A stretch of 64,000 nt of DNA from Cranoglanis bouderius (Eukaryota > Chordata > Actinopteri > Siluriformes > Cranoglanididae). Shown one piece after another: positions 12,834-23,528 of this stretch. Under the pieces are notes generated by a model. It did no database searches, was not told the origin of the DNA, and was given only the letters and a program-made list of their open reading frames with translations. Location: positions 18,405,527-18,469,526 of the forward strand of contig CM042548.1 in the NCBI GenBank assembly GCA_023630585.1, read 5' to 3'. Positions within the stretch are counted from its first letter, which is position 1. Every line of letters begins with the position of its first letter. The position numbers and the translations under genes were made by a program.

Positions 12834-12958
12834 TTCGACAGATCGGCCTGTGGTCACTCCAGGCGGCCAGGGTCTCCGTCACTCTCTGGCAAGTGATGCT
12901 CTTTGATCCCTGCAGCACATAGCTGTCATCACAAGAGAACTGGATGCTGGCTCCAACA
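12834..12958 (-). CDS. csmd1: csmd1 coding exon: second half of Sushi domain 2
   Basis: This 125-nt exon encodes the second part of the Sushi (complement control protein) domain between CUB 2 and CUB 3. The translation runs VGASIQFSCDDSYVLQGSKS, then ITCQRVTETLAAWSDHRPIC and R. It carries three of the four Sushi cysteines (FSC, ITC, PIC) and the invariant Trp (AAW). The first cysteine is in the exon at 15470-15551. The acceptor is AG at 12959-12960 and the donor GTGAGT starts at 12833 (minus strand). It begins with one base completing a split His codon and ends with one base of the next. A (TA)n-(GA)n tract lies about 215 bp upstream of the acceptor. Confidence 0.96.
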
Positions 12959-13170
12959 CTAGAGTGGTTTTGGAGAGAAACAAGGTTTAAAAAACAAAAG
13001 CAAAAAGCAAACAAACAAAAAAATGATGACCGTCAGAAAGTGACCTGCTACACAAGGCACTATAGTTTCTCTCTTTTTTGTCAAATAAATAGGTACACAC
13101 AATTTAATTCACAAAGCACTTACATCAGCAGCTGGACCTTGACTTTCCAGTCAATAAACCTACCTCACTT

Positions 13171-13316
<146 letters not shown>

Positions 13317-13865
13317 CCCAAGGTTAAGTTGGCTATCAAGAAATGTTTTTTTTTTCAACATTTATCAAAAATTAATATCATATTTTACTCAGTTGATAAC
13401 TGATCCGACATGATTGATGTTATTTGAAATTGGAATACATATTTTTTGGCTCTCTGAAAAATATCTAAATGCCTCTATTTCACGCTTCCTCATTGACAGA
13501 AGTGGTGAAAATAATCTCAATACCTTCTCATGTATGTGCATACACATGGCAAAATCCAAAGCTACAGATGTCCTGTCCTCCAAGGCTCAGGATTATAGGC
13601 TCTCATCATCTTCTACCTTGATGAGTGTATTTTTTATACATTACAGAGCTCAGTGACTTGTTAGCTTCGAGTCGGTTTTATGCATGATGATGCACTTTCT
13701 CTGTTATCCAGGTAATTCTCACCATTTCTGGTGGTTAGGAGGGGCGAAATAGAACACAGCTGAGTCTTAATGTGTTCATTTCCAAAACTTCATTTTGTCT
13801 CAAAAAGGTTTTGTAGCTTGAGGGGTTGTTTCAAATGTAGATAAATGTTACATTTAGCAAGTATT

Positions 13866-13868
<3 letters not shown>

Positions 13869-13957
<89 letters not shown>
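13869..13957. repeat. (AT)n microsatellite
   Basis: A nearly perfect run of about 44 AT units in the Sushi 2 intron. Confidence 0.97.
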
Positions 13958-13958
<1 letters not shown>

Positions 13959-13984
13959 TGCATTTATTAAAGCAGTAAATGGGT

Positions 13985-15176
13985 CATTTCATATAGAATT
14001 GATACAGAACTCAGGCCTTGGAACCAAAACTGTCCAGAAATGTCAGTGTACATTGTACAGCGTACTCATTTTAACACAAATTTTGCTATAGATGATTATT
14101 TTACAACTTCTGCATTAATGATTTCAAAAACTTGAATTTTTGATAGTTTAGCTTTCAAAACATTACTTTTCCAACAAAAAATTTAATGTTACAGAAAAAT
14201 ATTTGTAGGTAGGTAAAAAGAAAAACATATTATGTAATACACCACTTTTAATACCAAAAAAAAAAAAACCTCAATGCAGTCTGTTGGGTTTTACCTGCAA
14301 AAACAGACACACAAGTCCTCCAAAACACTGGCCATTTCCCAATTTCCCAAGATGCCCAGTGAAACTTACCAGCTAATTTCCTCATAAAACTGTACAAATT
14401 GTACCTGAGACTACTGATGCATTTTTAAAAAGCAAAGGGATGTCACACCAATTACTGACTTTGTTAGTCTTTATAGTGTGTCCCAAATCGCACACTTATG
14501 CACTATTCTACGCCATTTTGTACGCCAATGTGTGTGATTAGTGTGTTCACACTGAAAAACTCCAAAAAACAAAGTGCACTTTAAGTTCCCGGATGATGCA
14601 CTCATTCAACCGAAAAAACGACGTGTGGAATGAAAGACACTTCATGCACTCAACGGTCACAGCTTTCCTTACGTAGCGGATGGGGAGGGACTATATCAGA
14701 CTCAGATGCTGAACGAAAAAAAAAAAGATGTTTACATTGCCAACAGCCATAGCTACAACCACAACTTACTATGTTGATTTTAAATTGTGCAAGCAAAATT
14801 CGCCTGCGGAGACGATTACGCCTCTGTCTGACAGTGACTGAGGTCTTGTTGGGCATAAGAGGAAACTTTAACATAAACAGTAAAATGTACCAAGTCATTT
14901 TTGTTATCTGTTTGGCTATTTCGCTAATGCTAGCGCCATCGCATTACGTGCGTTTGACGTCATTTGCCCTCGACCGGGAAACAGCATATACTTCTGGTTA
15001 GTACAATACCGAAAGTTTGCCATTTGAGACGACACTACCCTTCTAAAATTCATACACTAGACAGTGTATAGTGCATAGTATAAGTGTATAGTGTATAGTA
15101 CGTCACTTCGTTATTTTTCAAGGCATATTTGCTTTACAGCATTTATTTGCTTGTGCCTAAGACTTCTGCACAGTAG
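13985..15176. repeat. Dispersed repeat family F, copy 1, split by a later insertion
   Basis: The left part (to about 14479) and right part (about 15111-15176) match successive segments of the repeat at 61.09-61.62 kb. Shared blocks are AATGTTACAGAAAAAT, CTGTTGGGTTTT versus CTGCTGGGTTTT, AAACTTACCAGCT, and the end TGTGCCTAAGACTTCTGCAC followed by AGTA. The end resembles the terminal repeat of a teleost Tc1/mariner-type element (GCCTAAGACTTTTGCACAGT). No coding sequence survives. The family E element at 14480-15110 interrupts it. Confidence 0.75.
14480..15110. mobile_element. Unclassified element family E, copy 1 (about 630 bp)
   Basis: This closely resembles 50680-51289 over its whole length, roughly nine bases in ten by eye. 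It starts GTCCCAAATCGCACAC. In copy 2 the far end reads ATTTGGGAC, an inverted match of the first nine bases; here that end has decayed. A second inverted match, CCATTTGAGAC near 15020, lies inside the far end. A plus-strand frame at 14771-15001 starts MLILNCASKIRLRRRLRLCL and includes a hydrophobic VIFVICLAISLMLA stretch. The same frame is open in the other copy. I recognise no protein family; TIR-like ends suggest a DNA transposon derivative. Confidence 0.7.
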
Positions 15177-15469
15177 CCAATTCCACCCCCCCCCAACTAA
15201 TGGGATGAAAACGGTTCCAGGTTGAGGACTGTTGGGCCCTGCTGTGACTTGAGTAGCAGTGATAGGACCTGAGCTCCACAAAGGGATCATCTCCCAGTGG
15301 AGCTTGAGACCTATTGAGCAGCTCTGACTTTTATGTCCTTAGCAGTGACGATGGAGGATCAAACTACATAATGTCAAACAGCAGGGCTGCCTCTAATTAC
15401 AACCGTGCCATGAAACTCCCATTACACAGGACAAGTGCAGCAGATAAGAGGAGCAGAGGGAGCACCCAC

Positions 15470-15551
15470 TGGAAGCTGGAGCCAATTCGTTTCCCGTTCT
15501 CTGGAATCCCTGGATCCGGACAGATGTCTGCAGTCAATCCTCCCTGGCTCA
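15470..15551 (-). CDS. csmd1: csmd1 coding exon: first part of Sushi domain 2
   Basis: This 82-nt exon bridges the linker after CUB 2 and the start of Sushi 2. The translation is SQGGLTADICPDPGIPENGK, then RIGSSF, with split codons at both ends. CPDPGIPENG is the typical opening of a CSMD Sushi repeat and contains its first cysteine. The acceptor is AG at 15552-15553 (after TGC) and the donor GTGGGT starts at 15469, read on the minus strand. The 5' split codon joins C from the linker exon with TG to give Leu. The 3' split codon joins CA with T to give His. I chose the CA|GTGGGT donor because it is the only one that joins in frame to the next exon. Confidence 0.95.
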
Positions 15552-16235
15552 CTGCATGAAAGAAAGAGAAAGGAAATATTACATATATGGAGAAAAAAAT
15601 CAGTTCATGCACTTTAGCAAGGCAATAAAAATGTTGTATGAATTTTAAATATAAGACAGCATTCTGAAAACAAGTCCTCACAGTCAGAGTACTGAAAAAA
15701 ATGTTGATAGAGCAGCTTAATTTGCTTAGCAGGGCCAAGAAAAATAGTGTATTAGTGATCCAGGGTATGTTCACGGTTTTAAAAAAAAAAATAAAAAATT
15801 ACACTAAATCATTTCTTCATGTTCTAACAAGATCAGGGCCATTAGTTTTAATCAAAGATAAATTTCACTCTATTGGGCTATAAAATCAACCCCTAAAAGA
15901 ATGTAGCAGCGCGAGCCCAACTGCAAATTAAATGTTTCATTTGGGAAATGCTAAAATGTCACACCACCTGTTAGAGTGGGATAATGTGGACTTTTGCATG
16001 GAGCCAGGAGCATATGATTACGAGGAAAGAAACAACATGAGTTCTAAGTAATTTATGAGATTTGCAAAGGGAACTCAAAAAAACAAAACAAAACAAAACA
16101 AAAAAAACAAACAAAAAAAAAAAACCACCACCATCATAAAACAACAAAAAGACCAGTCAGTCTGCAGAATTAAAGTGGCTCTTTTAGGCTGGAGGAAGGT
16201 GTCTCAGTGTGCTTTGGTGGCTCTTTCCATAAAAA

Positions 16236-16252
16236 GGGGGGGGGGGGGGGGG
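16236..16252. repeat. G homopolymer (17 G)
   Basis: A run of 17 G bases on the plus strand, next to A-rich tracts at 16.08-16.13 and 16.29-16.33 kb. Such runs are prone to assembly and polymerase errors. Confidence 0.9.
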
Positions 16253-16492
16253 TTGCAAAAGTGAATGCGTGAGGGAGAGAAACTGAGAGACAAAAAAAAA
16301 AAAAAAAGAAAAAAGAAAGAAAGAAAAGGTCATAGCACAAGCCCGTCACAATCTCCAGCACTCCTGGGCCTCAGCATGTTTGTGTTCGCACCTCAGACAC
16401 TACATCACTCTGTGGCATTGTCCACGTTCATTTACTGGCCAAAATCACATTAGGTCATCTCTCAGATTCTGCTACAGGCATAGAGCACAGAG

Positions 16493-16627
16493 TCACCCCC
16501 TCCCCCCTCCCCCTCCCCCTCTCTCTCCCTCTCCCTCTTTATCTCTCTTTCTCTCACCCTCTCTCTGTCACTGTCTCTATCTCTCTCTTCCTCTATAGTC
16601 TTTAGAATTAAATACCATGGAATCTTA

Positions 16628-16656
<29 letters not shown>
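16493..16656. repeat. Polypyrimidine tract and T homopolymer
   Basis: C-rich and CT-rich repeats run from 16493 to about 16596, followed after a short spacer by about 29 T from 16628. On the csmd1 strand this is polypurine. Confidence 0.9.
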
Positions 16657-16659
<3 letters not shown>

Positions 16660-17224
16660 AAACATTCTTAAAGCACCACCCTTTAAATCTAAAACATTTC
16701 AAATGATGATTTCAATTAAATTTAATTTCATGCAAGAGCAATCATACTTTTTTTTTTGGGTGCTATAACAAGAGATGTTTCATGATTCTGGGCTCTTTAA
16801 ACTTACAGCGGAGCAAAGGCCTGACATAGAGTCATCGGTATATACTAAATGCGGCACCATTTTTGAAGTAAATTGGTCGATAGCCCAGGGATACTATGTA
16901 AAGAGACACTATAACTAAGAGGATATATCGTTAATATATGTTACACAGTTAATTAGCAGAATTATATGACCTGTTCAGTGCCAGGGTCCGTGTTATTAGC
17001 TTTCAAGTCAAGTATGAGCTTATTCATTTTCACACCCAGGTCACATGCACAGTCATATTCATCTACCCAAGTCACGTCAGAGTCAACGCCATTGATCAAG
17101 TTCCTGGGGTTACAGCAGTGTCCTAGTCAGAGTCTCAAGTGAATGTCAAATCTCAAGTCACCAATAAGTGAATCTGGATCAAGTTCACCACACTATTGGA
17201 AATGGAATACAGATATGAATAGAA

Positions 17225-17640
17225 GGAGCCCTATTCATTTTTTTTTCTCCCCAGAAAGCTTGCTAGATATCTGGTTGAGACTAGAGTTGTGTATCGCATT
17301 GGGATCCTGTTTTTTTTCATGAGCAGTCAGATACAGAGTTAATGTGAGTGAGTGAGAAGTCAGATATGAACCTTGAAGGAGAAAGAAAGACCACATTCAT
17401 TAACGTTAATGAGTTTACAAGGTTCATTCGTTCATCCTTATGTAAGTAAATGCCTGATCAGGGTCAAGGTGGTTTAAATTAGGCTACTAGTTTGTTTATA
17501 TTTTGGGAAATAGAACTAACTAATGTCGCAGGGAGGTACAAACAAAAATAATACCCGCATAAGCAGGATTTAAAAAAAAAAAAAAAGTCCAATTATTAAC
17601 TCGAGTGATGTAGCTGAGGTTGAGGAACTGTCAGAAACAG
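17225..17640. repeat. Dispersed repeat family A, copy 2
   Basis: This copy has the same order of blocks as 5.29-5.70 kb: GGTTGAGACTAGAG, AATTAGGCTACTAGTTTGTT, TATTTTGGGAAATA, GGTACAAACAAAAATAA and GAGTGATGTAGCTGAGGTTG. It then continues directly into family B at about 17.68 kb, so the two families abut here. Confidence 0.75.
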
Positions 17641-17685
17641 AACATCCCGACAGTCAGTCACTCCAGGATCTCGCGATCACAGAAA

Positions 17686-17842
17686 TGAATGCAAAATCAA
17701 GCCAACTCTGCAATATTCTGAGGAGCTTGCAATTTTTCAAAATTACTACAGATTTTCCACAAATTTGGGCCAAGACTTGTCATGTGACATCATCACTACA
17801 CGCATTCAGCCAAAGCCCTTTTCAATTCACCTGCGTCAAACA
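17686..17842 (+). repeat. Dispersed repeat family B, copy 1 (CpG-decayed)
   Basis: This segment of about 157 bp matches the reverse complement of 37313-37472. Shared blocks include GAATGCAAAATCAAG-CAACT, TTTGGGCCAAGAC and CATTCAGCCAAAGCC. Where the 37 kb copy has CG dinucleotides, this copy mostly has TG or CA. There is no coding potential. Confidence 0.8.
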
Positions 17843-18739
17843 TTCATTGTATAGCATTTTGTTATAGTATGTTCACAGTGCTTTCTCTACTACTGTATAT
17901 ATATTCATAGCACTCTGTATACCTGTTCACCATACATCTGTGTGTGTGTGTATATATATATATATATAGAATATATATAGAACATCTGTATATTTTGCCC
18001 ATACTTCATCTGTATATTTACTGTATATTAATGCTAATTTATCCCCACCTCTTACACTGCTAATTTATTTATTCCCACCTGTTACATTGCCCTTATCTGT
18101 ACATAACTGCTCATTTAACTCATCATTTAACTTATCTGTACATAAGACACATTGTATTCTGCTTTACAGTAATACATTATGTGCTAGGGAAAACTCCACG
18201 GACTTGTTTACATGTATTCTACAGATAAAGCACAGTAGCAAGTTTGTTGGAGTCAGGAGCCTTTTTGCTTGCTTAATTGCCACCGAACCTGCTAAATGAA
18301 GCAGAGAATCACAAATATTATTGATACAGGATAGTCTGATGCTGCGTAATCTGGTAATTAAGGATTTGAGATTTTGTCAGATGTGCATTTGGATAAATCC
18401 GGCTAGACTAAATTGAAATAAGGCAAACAAGCTATCGAAATGCTGAAGTCTCACTGCTTTACATTTCTGCCGCTGACTGTGTATTAAAATGTGTGCATAT
18501 TTCCTGTCTTATGAGGAACATACTTCAGCTTCAGATCTGCTCTGTATCTTCACTGCTTTGAACTCACTTGGAGGAACGCATTAAACCAAACGGACAGATT
18601 TCTGAAATTCACAACTACTTTCATTCCACTTTAGCTATGTGGTTGTGTTAATGAAATATTTACTCATCGAGGCTTCGTTATTGAACTCTTTCGGTCTTAT
18701 CGTCCAAGTGAAGTCAAAGTGGGTTAAAAGTGTACTTAC

Positions 18740-18817
18740 GGACTGCATTTTTGTGACTTGTGTCTTTATTTGGAAGCATTTTCACCCCTCTGGACTTCAG
18801 CTCGATGGCCTTCTTCA
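18740..18817 (-). CDS. csmd1: csmd1 small coding exon: linker between CUB 2 and Sushi 2
   Basis: This 78-nt exon encodes a basic, non-domain linker, KKAIELKSRGVKMLPNKDTS followed by HKNAV, with split codons at both ends. The acceptor is TCTCTACAG ending at 18818. The donor is GTAAGT, with its GT at 18738-18739. It closely matches the human CSMD1 linker as I recall it and differs from CSMD2, which supports assignment to csmd1 rather than a paralogue. The Lys-rich composition, with no Cys, Trp or Pro-Gly pattern, shows that it is not part of a CUB or Sushi fold. Confidence 0.94.
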
Positions 18818-18850
18818 CTGTAGAGAGAAGAGGACAAATATGAAATGTGC

Positions 18851-18905
<55 letters not shown>
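18851..18905. repeat. (AAT)n microsatellite
   Basis: About 18 AAT triplets begin only 33 bp upstream of the linker exon (minus-strand sense), close to its branch-point region. Confidence 0.96.
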
Positions 18906-19156
18906 TTCATGCTTGGAGCAAACTGCTTTAAGAAGCATGATGGCACAGTAGCTTCAGGTGAACTTGTCTTTATTAGTAAACTGATATGAAGTGCTTTTTA
19001 ACCCTCATGTTCTGAATAGCCCATCGACACCAGCCAGCTCTTGTTTATGTTTTTGTTTTTGAGCCTTGGCTAGCCTATAATGTCTGTAACATAAAACATA
19101 CATTTTAAAATAATTGTTCATTGTCAAATACTTCAAATTGAGCCAAAATGTATATA

Positions 19157-20492
19157 CAGTGGGGGAAAAAAGTATTTGATCCCCTGCTGATTTTGTTCGT
19201 TTGCCCACTGACAAAGAAATGATCAGTCTATGATATTAATGGTAGGTGTATTTTAACAGTGAGAGACAGAATAACAACAAAATCCAGAAAAACGCATTTC
19301 AAAAAAGTTATAAATTTATTTGCATTTTAATGAGGGAAATAAGTATTTGACCCCTTAGACTTAGTACTTGGTGGCAAAACCCTTGTTGGCAATCACAGAG
19401 GTCAGACGTTTCTTGTAGTTGGCCACCAGGTTTTCACACATCTCAGGAGGGATTTTGTCCCACTCCTCTTTGCAGATTCTCTCCAAGTCTTTAAGGTCAT
19501 TTTCAATGCCCTGGCTGAGGGAAGGAGGTTCTCACCCAAGATTTGACGGTACATGGCCCTGTCCATCGTCCCTTTGATACGGTGCAGTTGTCCTGCCCCC
19601 TTAGCAGAAAAACACCCCCAAAGCATAATGTTCCCACCACCATGTTTGACGGTGGGGATGGTGTTATGACTTGGGGTCATAGACAGCATTCCTCCTTCTC
19701 CAAACACGGCAAGTTGAGTTGATGCCAAAGAGATCTGACCACACCTGACCACAACACTTTCACCCAGTTCTCCTCTGAATCATTCAGGCAGACTTCAGAC
19801 GGGCCTGTACATGTGCTTTCTTGAGCAGGGGGACCTTGCGGGCGCCGCAGGATTTCAGTCCTTTTGTTTTCTTGGTGACTATGGTCCCAGCTGCCTTGAG
19901 ATCATTAACAAGATCCTCCCGTGTAGTTCTGGGCTGATTCCTCACCGTTCTCATGATCATTGAAACTCCACGAGGTGAGATCTTGCATGGAGCCCCAGAC
20001 CGAGGGAGACTGACAGTTTCTTCCATTTGTGAATAATCGCACCAACTGTTGTCACCTTCTCACCAAGCTGCTTGGCGATGGTCTTGTAGCCCATTCCAGC
20101 CTTGTGTAGGTCTACAATCTTGTCCCTGACATCCTTGGACAGCTCTTTGGTCTTGGCCATGGTGGAGAGTTTGGAATCTGATTGATTGATTGCTTCTGTG
20201 GACAGGTGTCTTTTTACAGGTAACAAACTGAGATTCTGCTCATTACCTTTGTAAAAGACACCTGGGAGCCAGAAATCTTGCTGATTGATAGGGGATCAAA
20301 TACTTATTTCACTCATTAAAATGCAAATCAATTTATAACTTTTTTGAAATGCATTTTTCTGGATTTTTTTGTTGTTATTCTGTCTCTCACTGTTAAAATA
20401 AATCTACCATTAAAATTATAGACTTATCATTTCTTTGTCAGTGGGCAAACGTACAAAATCAGCAGGGGATCAAATACCTTTTTCCCCCACTG
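19157..20492 (-). mobile_element. Tc1-like deletion derivative, copy 1 (1336 bp)
   Basis: The element is flanked by TA at 19155-19156 and 20493-20494. It begins CAGTGGGGGAAAAAAGTATT and ends with the inverted equivalent. The minus-strand transposase starts at about 20160 with MAKTKELSKDVRDKIVDLHK, then GMGYKTIAKQLGEK (helix-turn-helix). It continues in pieces (LPRSGAPCKISPRG at 19784-20026; GGGNIMLWGCFSAKGAGQLH at 19402-19752). The segment that should carry the second catalytic Asp (DNDPKH) and the NPIE-LW Glu is absent: the sequence jumps from the SARALKM region to the SLSQGIE-like tail near 19500. Three smaller gaps match those in the 51.5 kb copy. A fourth gap, near 19857, is private. It could move only in trans. 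Confidence 0.93.
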
Positions 20493-21201
20493 TAGGTATA
20501 TAAACAGTTAATAATAAAAAATATTATTCTTGTATCGGTAGATGAAATCATTTATCAACACACTTTAACAACTTCCATCATGCTTTAAAGACACCCTTAG
20601 CAAATATTTATCTCTCTCTTATTCACATTCATCAATGCATCATGGTGGCATGCATCCTTGCACCATGATATTTTCAGACTTAATGTTTTGGCTATTCTTT
20701 CCAATTAAAAATGCCAGAGCCTGGAAATGTATATTTAAAGTCTGTCATGGATGATGAGAGCAAAAGCACGTCACATGAATTTCACCTGAGTGAGTAAGAT
20801 ACTCTTGATATCATAGACATAAAAGCAAATTTGGCAGGAAATGTTATGGAACTGCTATTTGTGTTTGTATCAAACTAATTTGGGCTTCAAGGCCACTGAG
20901 GAGTTAAAGGCTTGTAATTATGTTGGGTGGGAAGCCAATTATGAGCCAAAAAATCATGAGGTAAATTAATTTTTTTTTTTTTTGTAATTTTCTCACTGTA
21001 TGACATCACTCCAACTGTGACCTTTAATGAAATAAAAATGTGGAATAATGAGAAGCAGTGTTCTTTTAAAATAAATTATGTTGCTACAATCACATAACGC
21101 AGTTCTTATAAAAGGACAATCATTATGCATCACACTATGTGATATTTTACATATAAGCACATGCATGTGTGTATGTATGCATAAAATATCACTTTTACCA
21201 A

Positions 21202-21227
21202 ATATATATATATATATATATATATAA
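21202..21227. repeat. Short (AT)n microsatellite
   Basis: About twelve AT units, preceded by a stretch rich in ATGT/GTAT. Confidence 0.9.
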
Positions 21228-21691
21228 ACACACTATTAAACATGCACCAAATTCTTTTTTTTTCTGTTTTAAAAATCCTACCACATAAAAAGAAAACATC
21301 ACAGATGCTTAGAGTCCATGAGCAACTTTATATTCCCAGACCACAAATCCCAAGCTCTGCCCAGGACGCACCGCATCACCTGCTCATTATGCAAATTGCC
21401 TCCCAGATCATCAGCCATTTCATGAAAACAATATAAAAATGTCTTGGTTTGCATTATTCATATGAAAGATGCAAATTTCTCTATTGCTTTCACAATTTGT
21501 TTCCTGTTTTAAAAATCAGATGTTATGCGAGCTTTGGCAGATCAGCTTACTGCAGCTCCGTGTCTCTACACACACCACAGTACTTGATTTAGCCATGTTA
21601 CAAGTACAGCACACCAGGCGGCGTGCAGTTGTTCACAGCCAAGTGCTCCACATGTACCAGCCTCAGGAGGGCCTCTCCTCACCACACTTAC

Positions 21692-21804
21692 CTTGGTACT
21701 GGGCACTAAATCCTTTCCGCCGATGGTTGCTGTCCGATGTGAAGTGCAGCCGCAGCCAGTTCTTGCTGCTGATGACGGGTGACGGCAGATTCATGCCAGT
21801 GAGC
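21692..21804 (-). CDS. csmd1: csmd1 coding exon: second half of CUB domain 2
   Basis: This 113-nt exon completes CUB 2. The translation is LTGMNLPSPVISSKNWLRLH, then FTSDSNHRRKGFSAQYQ. The pattern L-P-S-P-V-I-S-S, then W-L-R-L-H-F-T-S-D and G-F-S-A-Q-Y is the standard CUB ending. The acceptor is CCAG, with AG at 21805-21806. The donor GTAAGTG has its GT at 21690-21691. It starts with the last base of a Trp codon and ends with the first base of a Val codon. Apart from a few positions it matches human CSMD1 as I recall it, including MNLPSPV, where CSMD2 differs. CUB domains are extracellular modules; in CSMD1 they sit in the ectodomain that inhibits complement C3 deposition. Confidence 0.96.
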
Positions 21805-22137
21805 CTGGAGTGGGAAAAAATAGCGGAATCTAATAAGCAAAATCGGCAGTAGAAATCGAATGCTTGAAAAGGCAATTTGTGCTGTAAAATTATACACGCT
21901 TGCTGTAAATCGAGACTGGAAAAGGGCAGCGTGTGGGTGTGTTTTCCAAAAAGGCCATTAAGACTATGATAAACAGTAAAGTGGGGCTATATTTTTTGGA
22001 CTGAGGCCAGAGCATGCATTCTTATTTTGGCCTTTTGTCATTTTATGACAACTTGACTGATGGCATTCACTAAAAGCAACAACTATTGAAATGTGTGTGT
22101 ACACTCTCAGAGCAAATCACTAGAATATGCTGAATGC

Positions 22138-23395
22138 ATAATCACTGCCTACTATTCTATATTATACTATACTAATACTATAATCAGGGTTTATTGTAAT
22201 ATACATTACTTTTTCTATAATAATCAGGGCTTACTATACTACACTATATAGTATATATTAATCGTCTGCAAATGGTTCAAAACACAGCAGTTAGGCTACT
22301 GACTGGCACTAAAAAGCGTCAACACATTACTCATGTGCTTGCCTCTCTCCACTGGCTGCCGATTAAGTCCCGGATTGATTTTAAAATTTTGCTTTTTGTT
22401 TTTAAAGCTCTGCATGGACTTGCTCCTCAGTATATTAGTGATCTCCTTGTCCCATACAATGCCTCAAGATCCTTATGCTCATCCAGTCAATTTCTTCTTT
22501 CTGTTTTTCAGTGGCTGCTCCTAGACTCTGGAACAGTCTCCCCTTCAATATTAGATCTTCCCTTTCTGTTTCTACTTTTAAATCCACTTTAAAAACTTAT
22601 TTGTATTCTTTATGTTTTAATTGAGGGTGTAAAATTTTCATTTGTCCTCAAGGTTTTGATCCAGTGTGTTAATTCTGTTTAACTTTGTTTTAATTTTTTC
22701 TGTACAGCACTTTGGTTGCAACCTCCGTTGTTTTGAAATGTGCTTTATAAATCAATAAACTAAACTAAACTATACTAAGTATATACTATACTTTTTCTAT
22801 ATTATACCAACACTAACAATCAGGGCTTACTATACTATACTACACTACTATTACAATAATCAGGGATTATTATGCTATACAATTACTATAACGATCAGGA
22901 CTTACTGCACTATATTATACTATTACCATAATACTCAGGGATTATTTTTGCTATACTATACTGCAACTATAATAACCATGGCTTAGTATATTATACTATA
23001 TTCCACTTTAATAATCAGGGGGTACTATACTATACTATAGTATGCTATACTTGCATAGACTATAATATATAGACTATATGTGTATATGCTAATGATATAA
23101 CAATCAGAGCTTACTATGCTTTACTATACTATAACAATCAGGGTTTACTGTACTATATCACACTATTACTATAATAATCAGGGTGCATGGCATTATATTA
23201 TAGTATTACTATAATAATCAGAGCTCACAATGCTTTACTATACTATTACTATAACAAGCAGGACTAACACTACTATATTATACTATTTTTATAACTATCA
23301 GGGCTTAGTATACTATATTATACTATTATCATAACAACCAGGGCTTCCTATACTATTCAACTATTTTCTATATTATACTATTACTATAATAGAGT
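22138..23395 (+). repeat. Minisatellite of about 40 bp units, interrupted by a LINE
   Basis: The core AATCAGGGCTTACTATACTA, followed by a variable TATTATACTATTACTATAAT tail, recurs about fifteen times. Examples begin near 22183, 22221, 22814, 22857, 23031, 23105, 23137, 23178 and 23217. Units vary from about 34 to 90 bp and have diverged. The LINE fragment at 22262-22770 sits inside the array, with units on both sides. Confidence 0.88.
22262..22770 (+). pseudogene. 5'-truncated LINE, reverse-transcriptase ORF C-terminus
   Basis: The plus-strand frame 22272-22592 begins MVQNTAVRLLTGTKKRQHIT and continues LASLHWLPIKSRIDFKILLF, then FKALHGLAPQYISDLL. This is the conserved C-terminal region of non-LTR retrotransposon ORF2 proteins in teleosts (L2/CR1/Rex-like group). 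A frame change near 22500 moves the last part (VAAPRLWNSLPFNIRSSLSV) into another frame, which ends with a stop near 22622. A 3' untranslated part follows and finishes in TTTATAAATCAATAAACT with AAACT repeats. Everything upstream of the C-terminus is missing, as expected of incomplete reverse transcription. It is inactive. Confidence 0.88.
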
Positions 23396-23451
23396 AGATT
23401 AGAGTAGAAAGTAAAGTACTCTTTGTAGCCAGGGACCCTTTTAACTGGAAA

Positions 23452-23460
23452 ATAAAATAA

Positions 23461-23526
<66 letters not shown>
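23452..23526. repeat. (AAT)n microsatellite
   Basis: AAAAT units lead into about 21 AAT triplets. Confidence 0.96.

Positions 23527-23528
<2 letters not shown>

Larger units (their letters stand above)
15552..18739 (-). other. csmd1: csmd1 intron between linker exon and Sushi 2
   Basis: This intron of about 3.2 kb contains A-rich and G-rich homopolymers near 16.08-16.31 kb, a polypyrimidine tract near 16.5 kb, a T-run at 16.63-16.66 kb, family A copy 2 (17.23-17.64 kb) and family B copy 1 (17.69-17.84 kb). An AT-rich TGTA-repeat stretch runs to about 18.2 kb. No further exon or RNA gene is visible at 15.55-16.05, 16.66-17.22 or 18.2-18.74 kb. Confidence 0.85.
18818..21691 (-). other. csmd1: csmd1 intron between CUB 2 and linker exons
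   Basis: This intron of about 2.9 kb begins (near the linker exon) with an (AAT)n tract and contains the Tc1-derived element at 19157-20492. From 20.5 to 21.69 kb it is AT-rich, with a short AT microsatellite at 21202-21227 and no other recognisable feature. Confidence 0.88.

Noticed and set aside
15397..15774. Reading the 125-codon minus frame as a single exon of Sushi 2
   Set aside because: Only the part at 15470-15551 is coding. Beyond the donor GTGGGT the frame becomes a hydrophobic intronic read-through, and the Sushi domain resumes at 12958.
18714..18989. Poly-Asn and poly-Ile frames at 18.7-18.99 kb (also 23.37-23.57 and 44.57-44.79 kb)
   Set aside because: They arise from (AAT)n or (ATT)n repeats. 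Only the short csmd1 linker exon inside the first is real.
22138..23395. Regular repeats at about 40 bp spacing considered as a CRISPR-like array
   Set aside because: Units are contiguous and diverged without unique spacers, and the genome is vertebrate; it is a minisatellite.
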